Assembly: GCF_025642115.1 (NCBI RefSeq)
Contig: NZ_CP106753.1
Location: 953,501 to 1,017,500, forward strand
DNA from: Chitiniphilus purpureus
GTDB taxonomy: Bacteria > Pseudomonadota > Gammaproteobacteria > Burkholderiales > Chitinibacteraceae
Direction: 5' to 3'
DNA: 64,000 nt
In this document: positions 52,450-60,906 of the stretch, piece after piece
Layout: every line of letters starts with the position of its first letter
Numbering within the stretch: position 1 is the first letter of the stretch
Notes under the pieces: generated by a model
Databases searched by the model: none
Seen by the model: the letters and a program-made list of their open reading frames with translations, nothing else
What the model was told of the DNA's origin: nothing
Made by a program: the position numbers and the translations under genes

Positions 52450-53660
52450 CAGTCCGGTTGTGCCGCCCACGCTGGAAACGGATCGTCGAATCCGGCCGGA
52501 TCGGTGGCCTGCGCAAGTTCGGCGTCGGTCAGCAGGCAGGCGTCCAGCATGGCGCGCAATGCCGGCTCGTCCAGCCCGATACCGATCAGCACCAGCTCCT
52601 GCTGCCGATCGCCATGGCGCGGGTCCCAGTCCGCCTCGATCAGCGCGACGCTCTCCTCGTCCTGAGGCCAGTGCCGGCGCGGTACCGCGGCCCACCAATG
52701 GCCTGCGCCGCCATGGCGTGCGCTGCCGCCGGCCTGTGACCACTGGCCGACGAGCTGCGGGCGGCTTGCCAGCCAGAAATGGCCTTTCGAGCGCAGTACG
52801 CCCGGCCAGTCGGCGTGGATGCACGCCCAGAAGCGGCGCGGGTGCAATGGCCGCCGCGCGCGCCAGACCAGGCTCGTGATGCCGTAGGCCTCGGTTTCGG
52901 GCATGTGCTCGCCGCGCAGTTCGGCAAGCCAGCCGGGGGCCACCGCGGCAGCGTCGAAATCGAAACGCCCGGTGTTGAGCACGCGTGCCAGCGGCACTTG
53001 GCCAAAGCACCCACGGACGAGGTCCGCCCGTGGGTTGAGCGCACGCAGGATGCCTTCCAGGCGCTCAAGCTCGGCCGGTGCCACCAGGTCCGTCTTGTTC
53101 AAAACCAGCACGTCGCAGAACTCCACCTGCTCGATCAGCAGCTCGACCACGTTGCGGCTGTCTTCCGCCCCGAGGGCATGACCGCGTTCGGCCAGCGAAT
53201 CGCGGCTGTCGTAGTCGCGCAGGAAATGGGCGGCATCGATGACGGTGACCAGGGTATCGAGCCGGGCCACGTCAGAGAGGCTGGCGTCATGCTCGTCGCG
53301 GAAGGTGAAGGTCTCGGCCACCGGCAGTGGCTCGGAAATACCGCTCGACTCGATCAGCAGGTAGTCGAAGCGCTGTTGCGCCGCCAATTCGCGGATCTGC
53401 AGCAGCAGGTCTTCGCGCAGCGTGCAGCAGATGCAGCCGTTGCTCATGGCCACCAGCTTCTCCTCGGTGTGCGACAGCGCGGCGCCGCCTTCGCGGATCA
53501 GGCGCGCATCCACGTTCACTGCGGACATGTCGTTGACGATCACCGCCACGCGCAGCCCTTCGCGGTTATGCAGCACGTGATTGAGCAGCGTGGTCTTGCC
53601 GGCACCCAGAAAGCCGGACAACACGGTGACCGGCAGACGTGGATCGGAAACGGGATGCAT
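52449..53660 (-). CDS. CobW/COG0523-family GTPase, zinc-chaperone-like (ZigA/YeiR type)
   Basis: A 403-residue G3E GTPase. The P-loop is GFLGAGKT at 16-23, the metal-binding GCICC motif lies at residues 75-79 (Cys76, Cys78, Cys79), NKTDLV is the guanine-specificity motif, and IESSGISEP is switch II-like. A CobW C-terminal domain follows (about 270-390). Such proteins deliver zinc under deficiency; a half-conserved Zur-type sequence lies in the promoter region, which supports the zinc assignment without proving it. AGGAGG precedes the ATG at 53660. Cobalamin or nitrile-hydratase roles are less likely as no partner genes are near. Confidence 0.9.
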   Translation of the reverse strand: MHPVSDPRLPVTVLSGFLGAGKTTLLNHVLHNREGLRVAVIVNDMSAVNVDARLIREGGAALSHTEEKLVAMSNGCICCTLREDLLLQIRELAAQQRFDYLLIESSGISEPLPVAETFTFRDEHDASLSDVARLDTLVTVIDAAHFLRDYDSRDSLAERGHALGAEDSRNVVELLIEQVEFCDVLVLNKTDLVAPAELERLEGILRALNPRADLVRGCFGQVPLARVLNTGRFDFDAAAVAPGWLAELRGEHMPETEAYGITSLVWRARRPLHPRRFWACIHADWPGVLRSKGHFWLASRPQLVGQWSQAGGSARHGGAGHWWAAVPRRHWPQDEESVALIEADWDPRHGDRQQELVLIGIGLDEPALRAMLDACLLTDAELAQATDPAGFDDPFPAWAAQPD

Positions 53661-53671
53661 GAGGGCCTCCT

Positions 53672-53688
53672 ACGGTCGGGCCGACCGT
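53672..53688. promoter_or_regulatory. Perfect 17-bp palindrome in the cobW-type gene leader
   Basis: ACGGTCGG-G-CCGACCGT sits directly upstream of the AGGAGG ribosome-binding site of the GTPase gene. It could act as a protein operator or as an mRNA hairpin next to the ribosome-binding site. Confidence 0.45.
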
Positions 53689-53697
53689 TATATCATC
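53687..53697. promoter_or_regulatory. Zur-box-like sequence
   Basis: Minus strand GATGATATAAC matches the GTTATATAAC-type Zur core well in one half and poorly in the other. It lies at the predicted transcription start of the GTPase gene. The call is tentative. Confidence 0.3.
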
Positions 53698-53705
53698 GGC
53701 AGCCT

Positions 53706-53733
53706 CGTATAGGCAATTGAGTTGCAAAAGCAA
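53706..53733 (-). promoter_or_regulatory. Possible promoter of the cobW-type gene
   Basis: On the minus strand TTGCTT, 16-base spacer, TATACG, in a locally AT-rich patch. The predicted start is near 53699, about 39 bases before the ATG. Confidence 0.45.
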
Positions 53734-54280
53734 TTCGATTTCATAAGGCCGATACAACCGGACGATGATACTGGTCGACGCGACGGGTACCGCAGTGCGG
53801 CAATCAAAGAAGGGCGGGGGGATGCCACAGCGCGGATGGCACGATGGGCAGGATGCCCCTGGTGTTGCGGCGCAGGTGCGGATGGGCCGTGTTCCGGCCG
53901 GGCGACCTGGGAAAGTGGATGCAGCATGGCTGCGGGTAACAGGCCCGCATAGCGCCGGCAGGCGCAGACGTAGGCCTTGGCGGGCTCACGGGGCGGAGGC
54001 TGTACCTGGCAGCCCTGGTCGTGCCGGCCACAAAGGGGGGCGGTACGGATCGGTCCGATCAACGCCAATCGCCCGTGGTACGAGGTACCACGGGCGATTG
54101 GCGCTCCGCGCTTGGTTGGCAACACGATGCCGGATCGGGAAACACCCTGTCCGATATCGTGTTGCTGCTGCACAGCTCCGTTACGCGCAGGCTGTGCAAG
54201 CCGGCCCAAAGGCGGTGAAGCTGCAGGGTCTGATGTTGAAAGCGCTGCCCTGCTGGGCTTTCAGCCGCCGCCGTATGCTT
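53734..54280. other. Gene-free intergenic stretch rich in hairpins
   Basis: About 550 bases with no believable gene on either strand. It contains three consecutive inverted repeats at 54048-54165 and a further hairpin at 54237-54263 (TGAAAGC arms) just past the end of the secreted-protein gene, which may serve as its terminator although a U-tract is missing. Confidence 0.55.
54048..54165. repeat. Cluster of three inverted repeats
   Basis: The first is GATCGG-T-CCGATC (54048-54060). The second has perfect 19-bp arms, 54063-54081 (CGCCAATCGCCCGTGGTAC) and 54085-54103, around a GAG loop. The third has 10-bp arms GCAACACGAT (54119-54128) and ATCGTGTTGC (54156-54165) enclosing a nested ATCGG/CCGAT pair. 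No U-tract follows the longest, so it is not a standard terminator. It could be a structured RNA, a recombination or binding site, or the remnant of a mobile element. Confidence 0.8.
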
Positions 54281-55276
54281 TCAGGGCTGGTTTGGCTGTT
54301 TACCCTGGCCGGCCCAGCTCCAGCTGGGATAGAACACCTCGTTCACCGTGGCGTTGTTGCCGATGAACATGGCATGCGGGTTGTTCACGGTATACCACTC
54401 GGTGGCCGACGAATGATTGAGTTCAATTATCACGTTGCCATAGATACCGTACGGCCCGGATACCGACGAATTGCCGTAGGCGGCAAATTGGGTCTGCCCG
54501 CCCATGTCCAATTTGCCCACCGAGCTTTCACGGGTGATCTCGACGGAAGATTTGCCCCAGATCGCCAATGCGTCGACACGTGTCTTGTGGTCGGCGAGGA
54601 AATAGCCGTTGGCCGATGTCTGCACTGCCTTGAACCGGTTCGGCGCACTGGATTTGGCCATCGACGTATCGCGCACGTCCAGCGTGATCAGCTCGTTGCC
54701 GGCTTTGAATTCGGCGCTCGATGCGCCGATGACCAGCACGTCGTTGCCATCCGGGGCGCTGTTGAGATTGGCCAGGAACAGGCTGCTGCTGTCGGTGACA
54801 TTGAACTGGGCCAGTGGCACGTTCCAGTCCGCCTTGGCATTGGTGGTGATGCGGTCGATCTCGACGCTCGAATTGGCCTGGGCCGTCACCGCCGCCATGC
54901 CTAGGGGCACATTGATGTGGAAATTGGCCAGACGAGCCGACCCCGACTGCACCAGAATCGCACTTTGATCGCCCGTGGGTTGACTAACCCGCACCGTGCC
55001 GGGCCGGGTCGGATCGCTGATGATCTCCACACCGTGGCGGTCGATCCGCAGCGGCCCCTGGCATTCGCCGGAGATGACGAATTTCACCTTCTCGTCAGCC
55101 CAGACCTTTTTCTCCACGGCCTTCTTCAGGGCCATCGGTTCGTTGGCGCAGTTGATCCTCACCTGCGTCGCCCTGTTGTCCGCCGCGGCGGCCAGGCGGG
55201 CCTCTTCTGCCTGGGCCGGCTGCATAAGCAAGCCGGCTGCCATCGCCAGCGCCAGTGCATGGGTTGCGTGTTGCAT
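54281..55276 (-). CDS. Secreted beta-rich orphan protein
   Basis: A 331-residue exported protein of unknown function. The signal peptide ends near residue 23 (AAGLLMQPAQA). The mature chain has two cysteines (VRINCANEP, ISGECQGPL) that could form a disulfide, followed by strings of short beta-strand-forming segments with turns every 20-25 residues (SSVEIDRITT, SSLFLANLNS, SSAEFKAGNE, SSVEITRESS, SSVSGPYGIYG). This looks like a right-handed parallel beta-helix. No catalytic motif is recognised. A strong AGGAGG lies nine bases before the ATG. The gene is visibly less GC-rich than its neighbours and flanked by long gene-free stretches, which hints at horizontal acquisition. Confidence 0.82.
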   Translation of the reverse strand: MQHATHALALAMAAGLLMQPAQAEEARLAAAADNRATQVRINCANEPMALKKAVEKKVWADEKVKFVISGECQGPLRIDRHGVEIISDPTRPGTVRVSQPTGDQSAILVQSGSARLANFHINVPLGMAAVTAQANSSVEIDRITTNAKADWNVPLAQFNVTDSSSLFLANLNSAPDGNDVLVIGASSAEFKAGNELITLDVRDTSMAKSSAPNRFKAVQTSANGYFLADHKTRVDALAIWGKSSVEITRESSVGKLDMGGQTQFAAYGNSSVSGPYGIYGNVIIELNHSSATEWYTVNNPHAMFIGNNATVNEVFYPSWSWAGQGKQPNQP

Positions 55277-55918
55277 AAAAACGTCCTCCTACTTGTGGAA
55301 ATATGTTGTTGTATTTGAATCGATGCTTCGAACAGCAGCTACAGCGGTTAAACGTCCTTCAATCCGGCGGTTTGCGCTGCTCAGCGGTGCGGCCAAGCCA
55401 GACCAGGGCAGATGACCCTGACCACGACGCGGCCCGCAGACAGCAAGCAGATTCCACCACCTTGCCCGGCTACCAAAGGGGACCGTCGCCGCGGCCGCCG
55501 TGCCTTCCCACGCCACGGCGCCCGCGGTGTACGCGGCTTCGGGTAACCGCAGTTGCGTGACGGTCGGATACAGCTTGCCATCCCCAGTCGACATGCCCGC
55601 CTGCCGACCGCGTTGCCAAGATGGCGATACCGCTTGGCCAGACGTGGCCGGCACGCCTTGCCGACGATCCGAAACCGTCGGCGGTACGTCGGCCGTGTCG
55701 TGCCACAGGGCCCCTGCAATTGGCTGTTTCCGGCACACTTCGTCCAACTCACAGGCCGCCCGTGCCGTGAAGACCACTGCCAAGCCTGGAACGCCGGATC
55801 CATTCTAAGTGGGCTGCTTATGTCAGTAGAATGTCCTGTTTTTGCTTGAAATTTGTCTGATTCTGCGGCTATCCAGGCACTGTCCCGGGGCCGCTCTCGC
55901 AATGAGCAAGGCCCAGCC
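55277..55918. other. Long intergenic stretch without a supported gene
   Basis: About 640 bases between two divergent genes. Several open frames exist on both strands, but none has a ribosome-binding site, domain or coherent composition. The ends (55290-55325 and 55800-55860) are AT-richer and probably hold the promoters of the secreted-protein and AraC genes; no hexamer pair is clear. Confidence 0.5.
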
Positions 55919-56800
55919 ATGGCGACCATCTATTACGAACGTTTCGACCTTGACTTCGCCGCGGTGCACGATCCTGAGATCTCGCGCATGGTCGGCGTGC
56001 AGGCGTATCACCCCGCATCCTGTCCGGCGATGCGGCAGTACGGCCTCTATATGTGCGGCGTCGGCATTCCCAGCGGCCCGTGCGAGATCGAGCGGATCGA
56101 TGCGCCGTTTCATGTGCTGCTCGTCTTGCTGGGCGGCACGGCCGAGTTGTATGAAGGGGAGCGGCGCTGGCGGGTCGGCCCCGGGCAGTACGGCGTGCTG
56201 CCTGCGCGCGGCCATCGCGGTTACCGGCGCATCGGCGATGCCCCGATGCGCCATGCGTGGTTCCTGCTGCTGGATGATGCGCGCTGGGAATCGCTCGATC
56301 GCAGCCGACCTTCGGTCGGCAGTACCGAGCACGGTGCGCGACTGTACGACGCCGTGTCGTTGTTCCAGCGTGAAGCGCAGCTGAACAGCGAAGGGGCCGC
56401 CGATGCGTTGATGCCGCAGGCGCTGGAAATTGTGAGTCGCCAGCTGGAGCGGTTGCTGGGGCTTGCCGGCGCACGGCCGGAGCGCGAGCAGCTCCTGATA
56501 CGGCTGCTCGACGACATCCGCCGTGAGCCTGCCGCCGATTGGTCGGTGCCGATGTTGTGTGAGCGGGTCGGGCTGGGCGCCACGCAACTGTACCGGCTGT
56601 GCATGCGCCGCTACGGGCGGGCACCGGCGCAGCTGGTGTTCGATATCCGCATGCAGCTGGCACGCGATTGGCTGCTCAACGGCCGGCGGGTGGCCGACGC
56701 CGCCACTGCGCTTGGCTATCAGGAGATCGCCAGCTTTTCCCGCAGCTTCACCCGCCACTTCGGTTGTGCGCCCAGCCGGCTGGCGAAGGATATGAGCTGA
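55919..56800 (+). CDS. AraC-family transcriptional regulator
   Basis: A 293-residue regulator. The N-terminal half is a cupin-like sensor (IDAPFHVLLVLLGGTAELYEG, PGQYGVLPARGHRGYR). The C-terminal 100 residues hold the two helix-turn-helix motifs of the AraC family: SVPMLCERVGLGATQLYRLCMRRYG and VADAATALGYQEIASFSRSFTRHFGCAPS. The ATG at 55919 is chosen over a TTG 66 bases upstream. It is divergent from the secreted-protein gene, a natural though unproven target; the effector is unknown. Confidence 0.9.
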   Translation: MATIYYERFDLDFAAVHDPEISRMVGVQAYHPASCPAMRQYGLYMCGVGIPSGPCEIERIDAPFHVLLVLLGGTAELYEGERRWRVGPGQYGVLPARGHRGYRRIGDAPMRHAWFLLLDDARWESLDRSRPSVGSTEHGARLYDAVSLFQREAQLNSEGAADALMPQALEIVSRQLERLLGLAGARPEREQLLIRLLDDIRREPAADWSVPMLCERVGLGATQLYRLCMRRYGRAPAQLVFDIRMQLARDWLLNGRRVADAATALGYQEIASFSRSFTRHFGCAPSRLAKDMS

Positions 56801-56857
56801 CCTGCCTGGGCTCCCGGGCCACGCAGGCTTGCTGTTTGCGTGCCTTGGGCTGCGGTG

Positions 56858-57166
56858 TCAGCCTCTGGCTTCGTGCAATTTCTCCTCCAGGACTTTGACA
56901 AGGCTGAGTGAACAGGCAGACGAACCGGCCCACTTCCTGTCATACGCTGCCAGGAAATCCGCCCTGAGGGCGGTTTCATCGCAACGTGCCCAATCATTCA
57001 ATAGTTCCACCACCACGTGAATCGCATCTTGCAGATCTGCAATCTGTGCCACTTCCCGTCGCCTTGGGAAAATCCGTTGATTGCGATGCGCCAATGAACG
57101 GGAGGCAATAATGGCACGGTGGACAACCGCAAGGTAAGCGGTGAGATAGGGTTCGGGTGCAATCAT
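56858..57166 (-). CDS. Small hypothetical protein
   Basis: A 102-residue soluble, helical, basic protein (starts MIAPEPYLTAYLAVVHRAII). No domain recognised. The start at 57166 is supported by GGAGA six bases upstream; an ATG two codons earlier would be too close to that site. The helical segments VAQIADLQDAIHVVVELLNDW and DFLAAYDRKW read as genuine protein. It is convergent with the AraC gene and followed upstream by a gene-free stretch. Possibly a lineage-specific gene. Confidence 0.6.
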   Translation of the reverse strand: MIAPEPYLTAYLAVVHRAIIASRSLAHRNQRIFPRRREVAQIADLQDAIHVVVELLNDWARCDETALRADFLAAYDRKWAGSSACSLSLVKVLEEKLHEARG

Positions 57167-57661
57167 CACCATTCTCCGGGTGGAAATGGCCTAGCGGCAG
57201 CATTGCGTGGCATCGGAGCGGAATCGGAATGCCGCATTGGGTCGGCCGGGCGATCGAATGCCTGGCGCAAGACGGGCAAAGCACTTCCGTTGCCTGAGGC
57301 CTGAATGCCAAGACGTGGATTTCAGCGACCCTTGCGCGATGGGCTGATGCTTGGTTCTTTGAAGGCGCGGAAAATCGGATCCAGGTGATGGAGTGCTGTT
57401 GCTGAATGGCATTTCCATCGAGACAAACGCGTTTTTTGAATCAACGCACTGCAATCGATTGTCCCGCCACCCATTGTGCAGGCTATGCCCCAGGGTCGTC
57501 GCTGCCCAAATCGGTTGATCTGCCGCCCTGCTCCGCTATTGCAGCATATCCTTTCCAATAAAGCGTTCTTTGCCGCTGAACCTGGCCACCAGGGCTTCCA
57601 CTTCTTTTTTTCGGTTTTGTTTTGGCGAAAATAGACTGGCTGCGAGAAGGCGTGGAATTTA
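57167..57661. other. Intergenic stretch, possibly holding a decayed or very small gene
   Basis: About 495 bases downstream of leuA. No gene of normal size is supported. On the minus strand a 41-codon open frame (57658-57536) without ATG includes the protein-like stretch EVEALVARFSGKERF and could be a fragment or a GTG-started micro-ORF. No clear leuA terminator is seen. Confidence 0.45.
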
Positions 57662-59365
57662 TCAGGATGACGAACATAGGGCTTCTTGTTCCTGGCCTTG
57701 CACCGCGGTATCCCCTGCCGTGCGGTTCAGCCCGCTCAGTACGGCCTTGAGCGCGGCGGCGACGATGTGTTCGTCCACCCCGGCGCCAAAGCAGGTAGGG
57801 CCGTCGGCCACGCGCAACTCCACGTAGCAGGCCGCCTGCGCGGCGACGCCCTGGCCCAGTGCGTGTTCGTGGTAGTCCAGCACGGTGATCGGCACTGGCA
57901 AGGCCGCGGCCAGGGCGGCAAGCGGGCCGTGGCCGGCACCGCACACGGTCAGCGGCCGGCCCTGGTGGCGCAGCTCGACCTCGATCTGCACTTGCCCGGT
58001 GCCGTCGGCATGCGTTTCGTGCAGCCGGTGGCCCAGGTACTGCCATGGTCCGGCGCGGTCAAGGTATTCGCGGCGGAACAGGTCGAACAGCGCCTGCCCG
58101 GTCACTTCGCCGCCACTGCCGTCGGTGAGCTGCTGGATCGCGCGGGCGAACTCGATCTGCATGCGGCGCGGCAGGGCAAAGCCGTGCTCGTGTTCGAGCA
58201 GGTAGGCGACGCCGCCCTTGCCCGACTGGCTGTTGACCCGGATCACCGCGTCATAGCTGCGCCCCAGATCGGCCGGATCGATCGGCAGGTAGGGCACTTC
58301 CCAACAGCCGTCCGGCTGCTGCCGGGCCATGCCCTTCTTGATCGCATCCTGATGCGAGCCGGAAAACGCGGTGAACACCAGGTCACCTGCATACGGATGA
58401 CGCGGGTGGACCGGCAGTTGGGTGCAGTGCTCGGCCACGCTGCGGATCGCGTCGATATCGGAAAAGTCGAGCCCTGGGTGCACGCCCTGGCTGTAGAGAT
58501 TGAGCGCTAGCGTCACCAGATCGACATTGCCGGTGCGCTCGCCGCTGCCAAAGAGGCAGCCTTCGACCCGCTCGGCGCCGGCCATCAAGGCCAGCTCCGT
58601 CGCCGCCACCGCGCAGCCGCGGTCGTTATGCGGGTGTACGCTCAGGATCAGGCTGTCGCGCCGCGCCAGGTGCCGGTGCATCCACTCGATCTGGTCGGCA
58701 TAGGTGTTGGGCGTGCTCATCTCCACCGTGGCTGGCAGGTTGACGATCATCTTGCGCTGCGGCGTCGGTTGCCAGATCCCGGATACCGCATCGCACACCT
58801 CCCTGGCGAACTCGATCTCGGCAGCCGAGAAGGTCTCCGGCGAATATTGGAACACCCATTCGGTCCCGGGTCTGGCGTCGGTCAACGCCTTGATCAGCCG
58901 GGTGCCTTCGACCGCGAGACGCTTCACGCCGGCACGATCGGTGTCGAATACGAGGCGACGCCAGGCCGGCGCGATCGGGTTGTACAGGTGCACGATGGCG
59001 CGGCGGGCTCCTTCCAGTGCCGCAATGGTGCGTTCGATCAGTTCGGGGCGGGCGGCGGTCAGGACCTCGATGGTGACATCGGCCGGGATCAGCGCTTCTT
59101 CGATCAACATGCGCACGAAGTCATAGTCGGTCTGCGAGGCGGATGGGAACGCCACCTCGATCTCCTTGAAGCCGATGCGTACCAGTGTTTCGAACATCAG
59201 GCGCTTTTTCTGCACACTCATCGGCTCGATCAATGCCTGGTTGCCATCGCGCAGATCCGTGCTCATCCAGATCGGCGGCGCAGTCAGCTGCCGGTCGGGC
59301 CAACGGCGGTCGGGCAGAGCAAGGGGGGTGAACGCGTGATACTTGGCGGCAGGAGAGGTCAGCAT
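57662..59365 (-). CDS. leuA: 2-isopropylmalate synthase (long, LeuA2 type)
   Basis: A 567-residue enzyme for the first committed step of leucine synthesis (acetyl-CoA plus 2-oxoisovalerate). The TIM-barrel catalytic domain (about 30-310) has [14 protein letters not shown] and the metal motif SVHPHNDRG. The C-terminal LeuA dimer/regulatory domain (about 430-550) mediates leucine feedback inhibition. Length and the [11 protein letters not shown] start mark the actinobacterial/proteobacterial long form. The ATG at 59365 has only a weak ribosome-binding site; a good promoter lies 45-75 bases upstream. It stands alone, not with leuBCD. Confidence 0.95.
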   Translation of the reverse strand: MLTSPAAKYHAFTPLALPDRRWPDRQLTAPPIWMSTDLRDGNQALIEPMSVQKKRLMFETLVRIGFKEIEVAFPSASQTDYDFVRMLIEEALIPADVTIEVLTAARPELIERTIAALEGARRAIVHLYNPIAPAWRRLVFDTDRAGVKRLAVEGTRLIKALTDARPGTEWVFQYSPETFSAAEIEFAREVCDAVSGIWQPTPQRKMIVNLPATVEMSTPNTYADQIEWMHRHLARRDSLILSVHPHNDRGCAVAATELALMAGAERVEGCLFGSGERTGNVDLVTLALNLYSQGVHPGLDFSDIDAIRSVAEHCTQLPVHPRHPYAGDLVFTAFSGSHQDAIKKGMARQQPDGCWEVPYLPIDPADLGRSYDAVIRVNSQSGKGGVAYLLEHEHGFALPRRMQIEFARAIQQLTDGSGGEVTGQALFDLFRREYLDRAGPWQYLGHRLHETHADGTGQVQIEVELRHQGRPLTVCGAGHGPLAALAAALPVPITVLDYHEHALGQGVAAQAACYVELRVADGPTCFGAGVDEHIVAAALKAVLSGLNRTAGDTAVQGQEQEALCSSS

Positions 59366-59409
59366 ATCTTTTACAAAAAGTAGAATAATCGGTGTGTTAG
59401 ACTGAGATC

Positions 59410-59439
59410 ACTGTAGATTTCTTTGTGCTTCTCTGTCAA
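59410..59439 (-). promoter_or_regulatory. Promoter of leuA
   Basis: On the minus strand a perfect TTGACA (59439-59434), 18-base spacer and TACAGT (59415-59410). Expected start near 59403, giving a leader of about 38 bases. The surrounding 59366-59475 stretch is markedly AT-rich. The leader is too short for a classical attenuator. Confidence 0.65.
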
Positions 59440-59667
59440 ATTCTCTTTTTATTGGACTTTTTGTATAGGTGTGTGTTCGGGCAAGATTGCCAGTAGGCAA
59501 GCCGGCGGGAAGGGATTAGCCTCTGCGCTGCTGTTCTGATGCCACGGTCGTTTCATCAGGGCGGCAATATGGCGGCGCCTGCAGGCCGGGGCTCAGGCGG
59601 GCGATGCTGCGGTCGCGCCGGCCCGGGCGGAGGCAGGCAAGACCAGCAAGCGTATGGGGGCTGATGC

Positions 59668-60645
59668 TTGAACAACCAGGACAACTTCTATCCGCGCGTG
59701 GCTGCCCTTGGGGGCGGCACCGGACTTTCCGCACTGTTGCGCGGCCTTAAGCATTTTCCGCTCGATATCACCGCCATCGTCACCGTTGCCGATGATGGCG
59801 GCAGCTCCGGCGTGCTGCTGCGCCAGTTCGACATGCCGCCGCCCGGCGACATCCGCAACGTGCTGGTGGCGCTGTCCGAGGACGAAACGCTGCTGGGCAG
59901 CCTGTTCCAGTATCGATTTGCCACCGAGGATGCGCCTTACCTGGATGGCCATGCGCTCGGCAATCTGCTGATCTGCGCCATGCATGCACTTACCGGGGGC
60001 GATTTCGTGCAGGCGGTGGAGAACGTGGGTCGCGTGCTCAATATCAAAGGCCGGGTCTATCCGGTGGCTGCGTGCGCCGCGGTGCTCAAGGCGGAACTTG
60101 CAGACGGGCGCCTCGTGGCCGGCGAATCATTGTTGGCCACGCACGGCTCGCCGATCCGACGCGTGTTCTACGATGCTGTGGTGCCGGCCGTGCCGGCGGC
60201 GGTGCATGCAGTGGCGGAGGCCGACGTGATCGTGCTGGGGCCGGGCAGCCTCTATACCAGCGTGCTGCCCAATGTGCTGCTGCCGCAGGTGCGGGCGGCG
60301 ATCAACGCCAATGAACGCGCCGACGTGGTGTATGTCTGCAATATCATGACCGAGGCTGGGGAAACCGATGGCTACGACGTGGCCGACCATCTGGATGCAC
60401 TGCTGCGCCACGGCATCAGGCGGGTAGACCACGTCATCGTCAATGACGAGCCCATCCCCGACGTCATCCTGGCGCGTTACCGCGACGAGGGTGCCGCCAG
60501 CGTGCGGATCGATGCCGACCGGCTTGCCGCGTCCGGGGTCAATGTGATCCGGTCGCGCAATGCCAGTTTCCAGGACGGCATCGTGCGGCACGATCCGATC
60601 AAGACCGCCGCCAGTGTATTTGCAGTGGCGCTCGACCGGCTGTAG
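59668..60645 (+). CDS. YvcK/CofD-like gluconeogenesis factor family protein
   Basis: A 325-residue protein of the YvcK (YbhK/CofD-like) family. The nucleotide-sugar-binding start is VAALGGGTGLSALLRGLK (GGGTG at 15-19), followed by TVADDGGSSGVLLRQFDMPPPGDIRN and LGPGSLYTSVLPN. B. subtilis YvcK binds UDP-GlcNAc and is needed for cell shape on gluconeogenic substrates; enteric YbhK is related. The only in-frame start near the N-terminal motif is TTG at 59668, about ten bases after a GGGGG stretch. The 22 bases after the last coding bases can form CCGGC-TGTA-GCCGG across the stop codon. Confidence 0.9.
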   Translation: MNNQDNFYPRVAALGGGTGLSALLRGLKHFPLDITAIVTVADDGGSSGVLLRQFDMPPPGDIRNVLVALSEDETLLGSLFQYRFATEDAPYLDGHALGNLLICAMHALTGGDFVQAVENVGRVLNIKGRVYPVAACAAVLKAELADGRLVAGESLLATHGSPIRRVFYDAVVPAVPAAVHAVAEADVIVLGPGSLYTSVLPNVLLPQVRAAINANERADVVYVCNIMTEAGETDGYDVADHLDALLRHGIRRVDHVIVNDEPIPDVILARYRDEGAASVRIDADRLAASGVNVIRSRNASFQDGIVRHDPIKTAASVFAVALDRL

Positions 60646-60906
60646 CCGGCGCCGCACGCTGTCTGCCACGTGGCGCTGGCCGGCCGTTTCGGCGGTGAAA
60701 GGACGGTAGGCGTGCCATACCAATTCGAATAAGCTTGATGGTCTGGGTGTCAGCAGATGCTTACGCACGGCCCCTGGGGCCCGGGTGGCCGCCCAACGCA
60801 GGCAGCCTGACGCCGGCATGCGCCGCCTGGACGCCCTGCTTTTCGAAGGCGGCCCCGCCGCCTTCCAATGTCATTCCAACTTATCCCAACCCAGGAGGAA
60901 GGCAGC

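Noticed and set aside
53765..54904. Plus-strand open frame running over the hairpin cluster and the secreted-protein gene
   Set aside because: It crosses three strong inverted repeats, lacks a ribosome-binding site and is antisense to a gene with signal peptide and clear start.
55289..55783. 164-codon minus-strand frame in the gap before the AraC gene
   Set aside because: No domain, no ribosome-binding site and mixed composition; other frames in the same stretch look equally good, so none is supported.
59366..59403. Leader-peptide attenuator or T-box for leuA
   Set aside because: The predicted leader is only about 38 bases, with no leucine-codon run, T-box motif or terminator hairpin.
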